NCBI GenBank assembly: GCA_963772815.1
Contig: CAVYYV010000004.1
Coordinates: forward strand, 1-64,000
Length of the DNA: 64,000 nt
Reading direction: 5' to 3'
Origin: DATFFO01 sp963772815
GTDB taxonomy: Bacteria; Actinomycetota; Acidimicrobiia; Spongiisociales; ZC4RG35
Shown here: in pieces, positions 63,721 to 64,000 of the stretch
Position numbering within the stretch: position 1 is the first letter of the stretch
How the letters are laid out: the number at the start of each line of letters is the position of its first letter
Program-made: the position numbers and the translations under genes
Notes under the pieces: generated by a model
What the model was told of the DNA's origin: nothing
Seen by the model: the letters and a program-made list of their open reading frames with translations, nothing else
The model's database searches: none

Positions 63721-64000
63721 TCACCCGACCTTCATCAGCACCTTGAGACTGGCGGAATCCCTCACCAGGTCAAAAGCCCGGGCGGCGTCCTCCAGCGTCA
63801 GTACATGCGACACGATGTCATCCAGCCGGAGAGCACCGGTTGCCGCCAGGGCTATACCGTCCTCGTAGTCGGCGGGAATTGCTGCGCGAGGATTGTGCAC
63901 CGTCAGCTCCTTGCGATACAGCTCGTAGTAGGGCAGTCCCAGACTTCCCTCGGTCAGGGTTCCGAACACCATTAGATCTCCGCCCGTGCCTGCCAGCGAG
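63721..64000 (-). CDS. Zinc-type alcohol dehydrogenase, C-terminal part (gene runs past the right edge)
   Basis: The minus-strand frame is open from the window edge at 64000 to a TCA stop at 63721, about 93 residues. It reads SLAGTGGDLMVFGTLTEGSL, LPYYELYRKELTVHNPRAAI and DIVSHVLTLEDAARAFDLVR, the end of a medium-chain dehydrogenase of the threonine/sorbitol dehydrogenase type. The catalytic and most NAD-binding parts lie outside. The ATG inside the frame near 63972 is not the true start. Confidence 0.82.
   Translation of the reverse strand, partial: SLAGTGGDLMVFGTLTEGSLGLPYYELYRKELTVHNPRAAIPADYEDGIALAATGALRLDDIVSHVLTLEDAARAFDLVRDSASLKVLMKVG

Noticed and set aside
1..64000. CRISPR array
   Set aside because: No regularly spaced short direct repeats and no cas-type genes were seen.

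Overview
The window looks like a high-GC actinobacterial chromosome, most likely from an uncultured Acidimicrobiia-like lineage. The signs are uniformly high GC, two surface proteins carrying the S-layer-type repeat with GCNPP and TR-QMAAFLHR signatures, several F420-type enzymes (two deazaflavin nitroreductases, LLM oxidoreductases) and four class III cyclase-like regulators. This is inference from protein types; no rRNA or intact tRNA is present.

Bases 1-44,200 are an accessory, recombining region. It starts with an intact IS21-type istA/istB pair cut by the left edge (which truncates a DUF3592-like gene) and a second, decayed IS21-type element (2743-5235). Then come a cyclase/NTPase regulator, a peroxiredoxin-like gene with an in-frame TGA exactly at its first redox cysteine followed by a SECIS-like hairpin (8732-9217), a streptogramin-lyase-like propeller, surface and secreted proteins (11-21 kb), a cyclase/LuxR regulator, an AbiE toxin-antitoxin pair whose toxin carries a WYL-like domain, a MazEF pair, F420 nitroreductases, two paralogous multi-TM proteins tied to duplicated XRE regulators, and an IS3 deletion derivative. 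A roughly 100-bp element with core CCAACACGTTCTATTTGGC recurs in at least eleven intergenic gaps of this region, and two tRNA-Ile-like 3-prime relics bracket 12.9-21.7 kb.

Bases 44,197-49,476 form a minus-strand operon for a membrane-bound molybdenum oxidoreductase: an Fe-S/NrfD fusion, a catalytic subunit without Tat signal (one frameshift) and a TorD-type chaperone. Bases 50,084-64,000 are an ordinary catabolic region: a DapA-family lyase, an ornithine cyclodeaminase-family enzyme, an FAD oxidoreductase, a two-subunit SAF/UxaA-family lyase (sulfolactate sulfo-lyase or sugar-acid dehydratase type), LLM oxidoreductase, esterase, EamA exporter, metallo-hydrolase, cupin, nitrilase, CocE-type hydrolase and a Zn-alcohol dehydrogenase running off the right edge. 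A sulfite-releasing lyase near a cytoplasmic SoeABC-like oxidoreductase would make a coherent organosulfonate pathway, but that is a hypothesis.

Many genes carry one single-base indel with otherwise perfect frames, so some breaks may be assembly errors. The TGA in the peroxiredoxin gene is different: it is a clean codon substitution at the catalytic position in an otherwise open frame.
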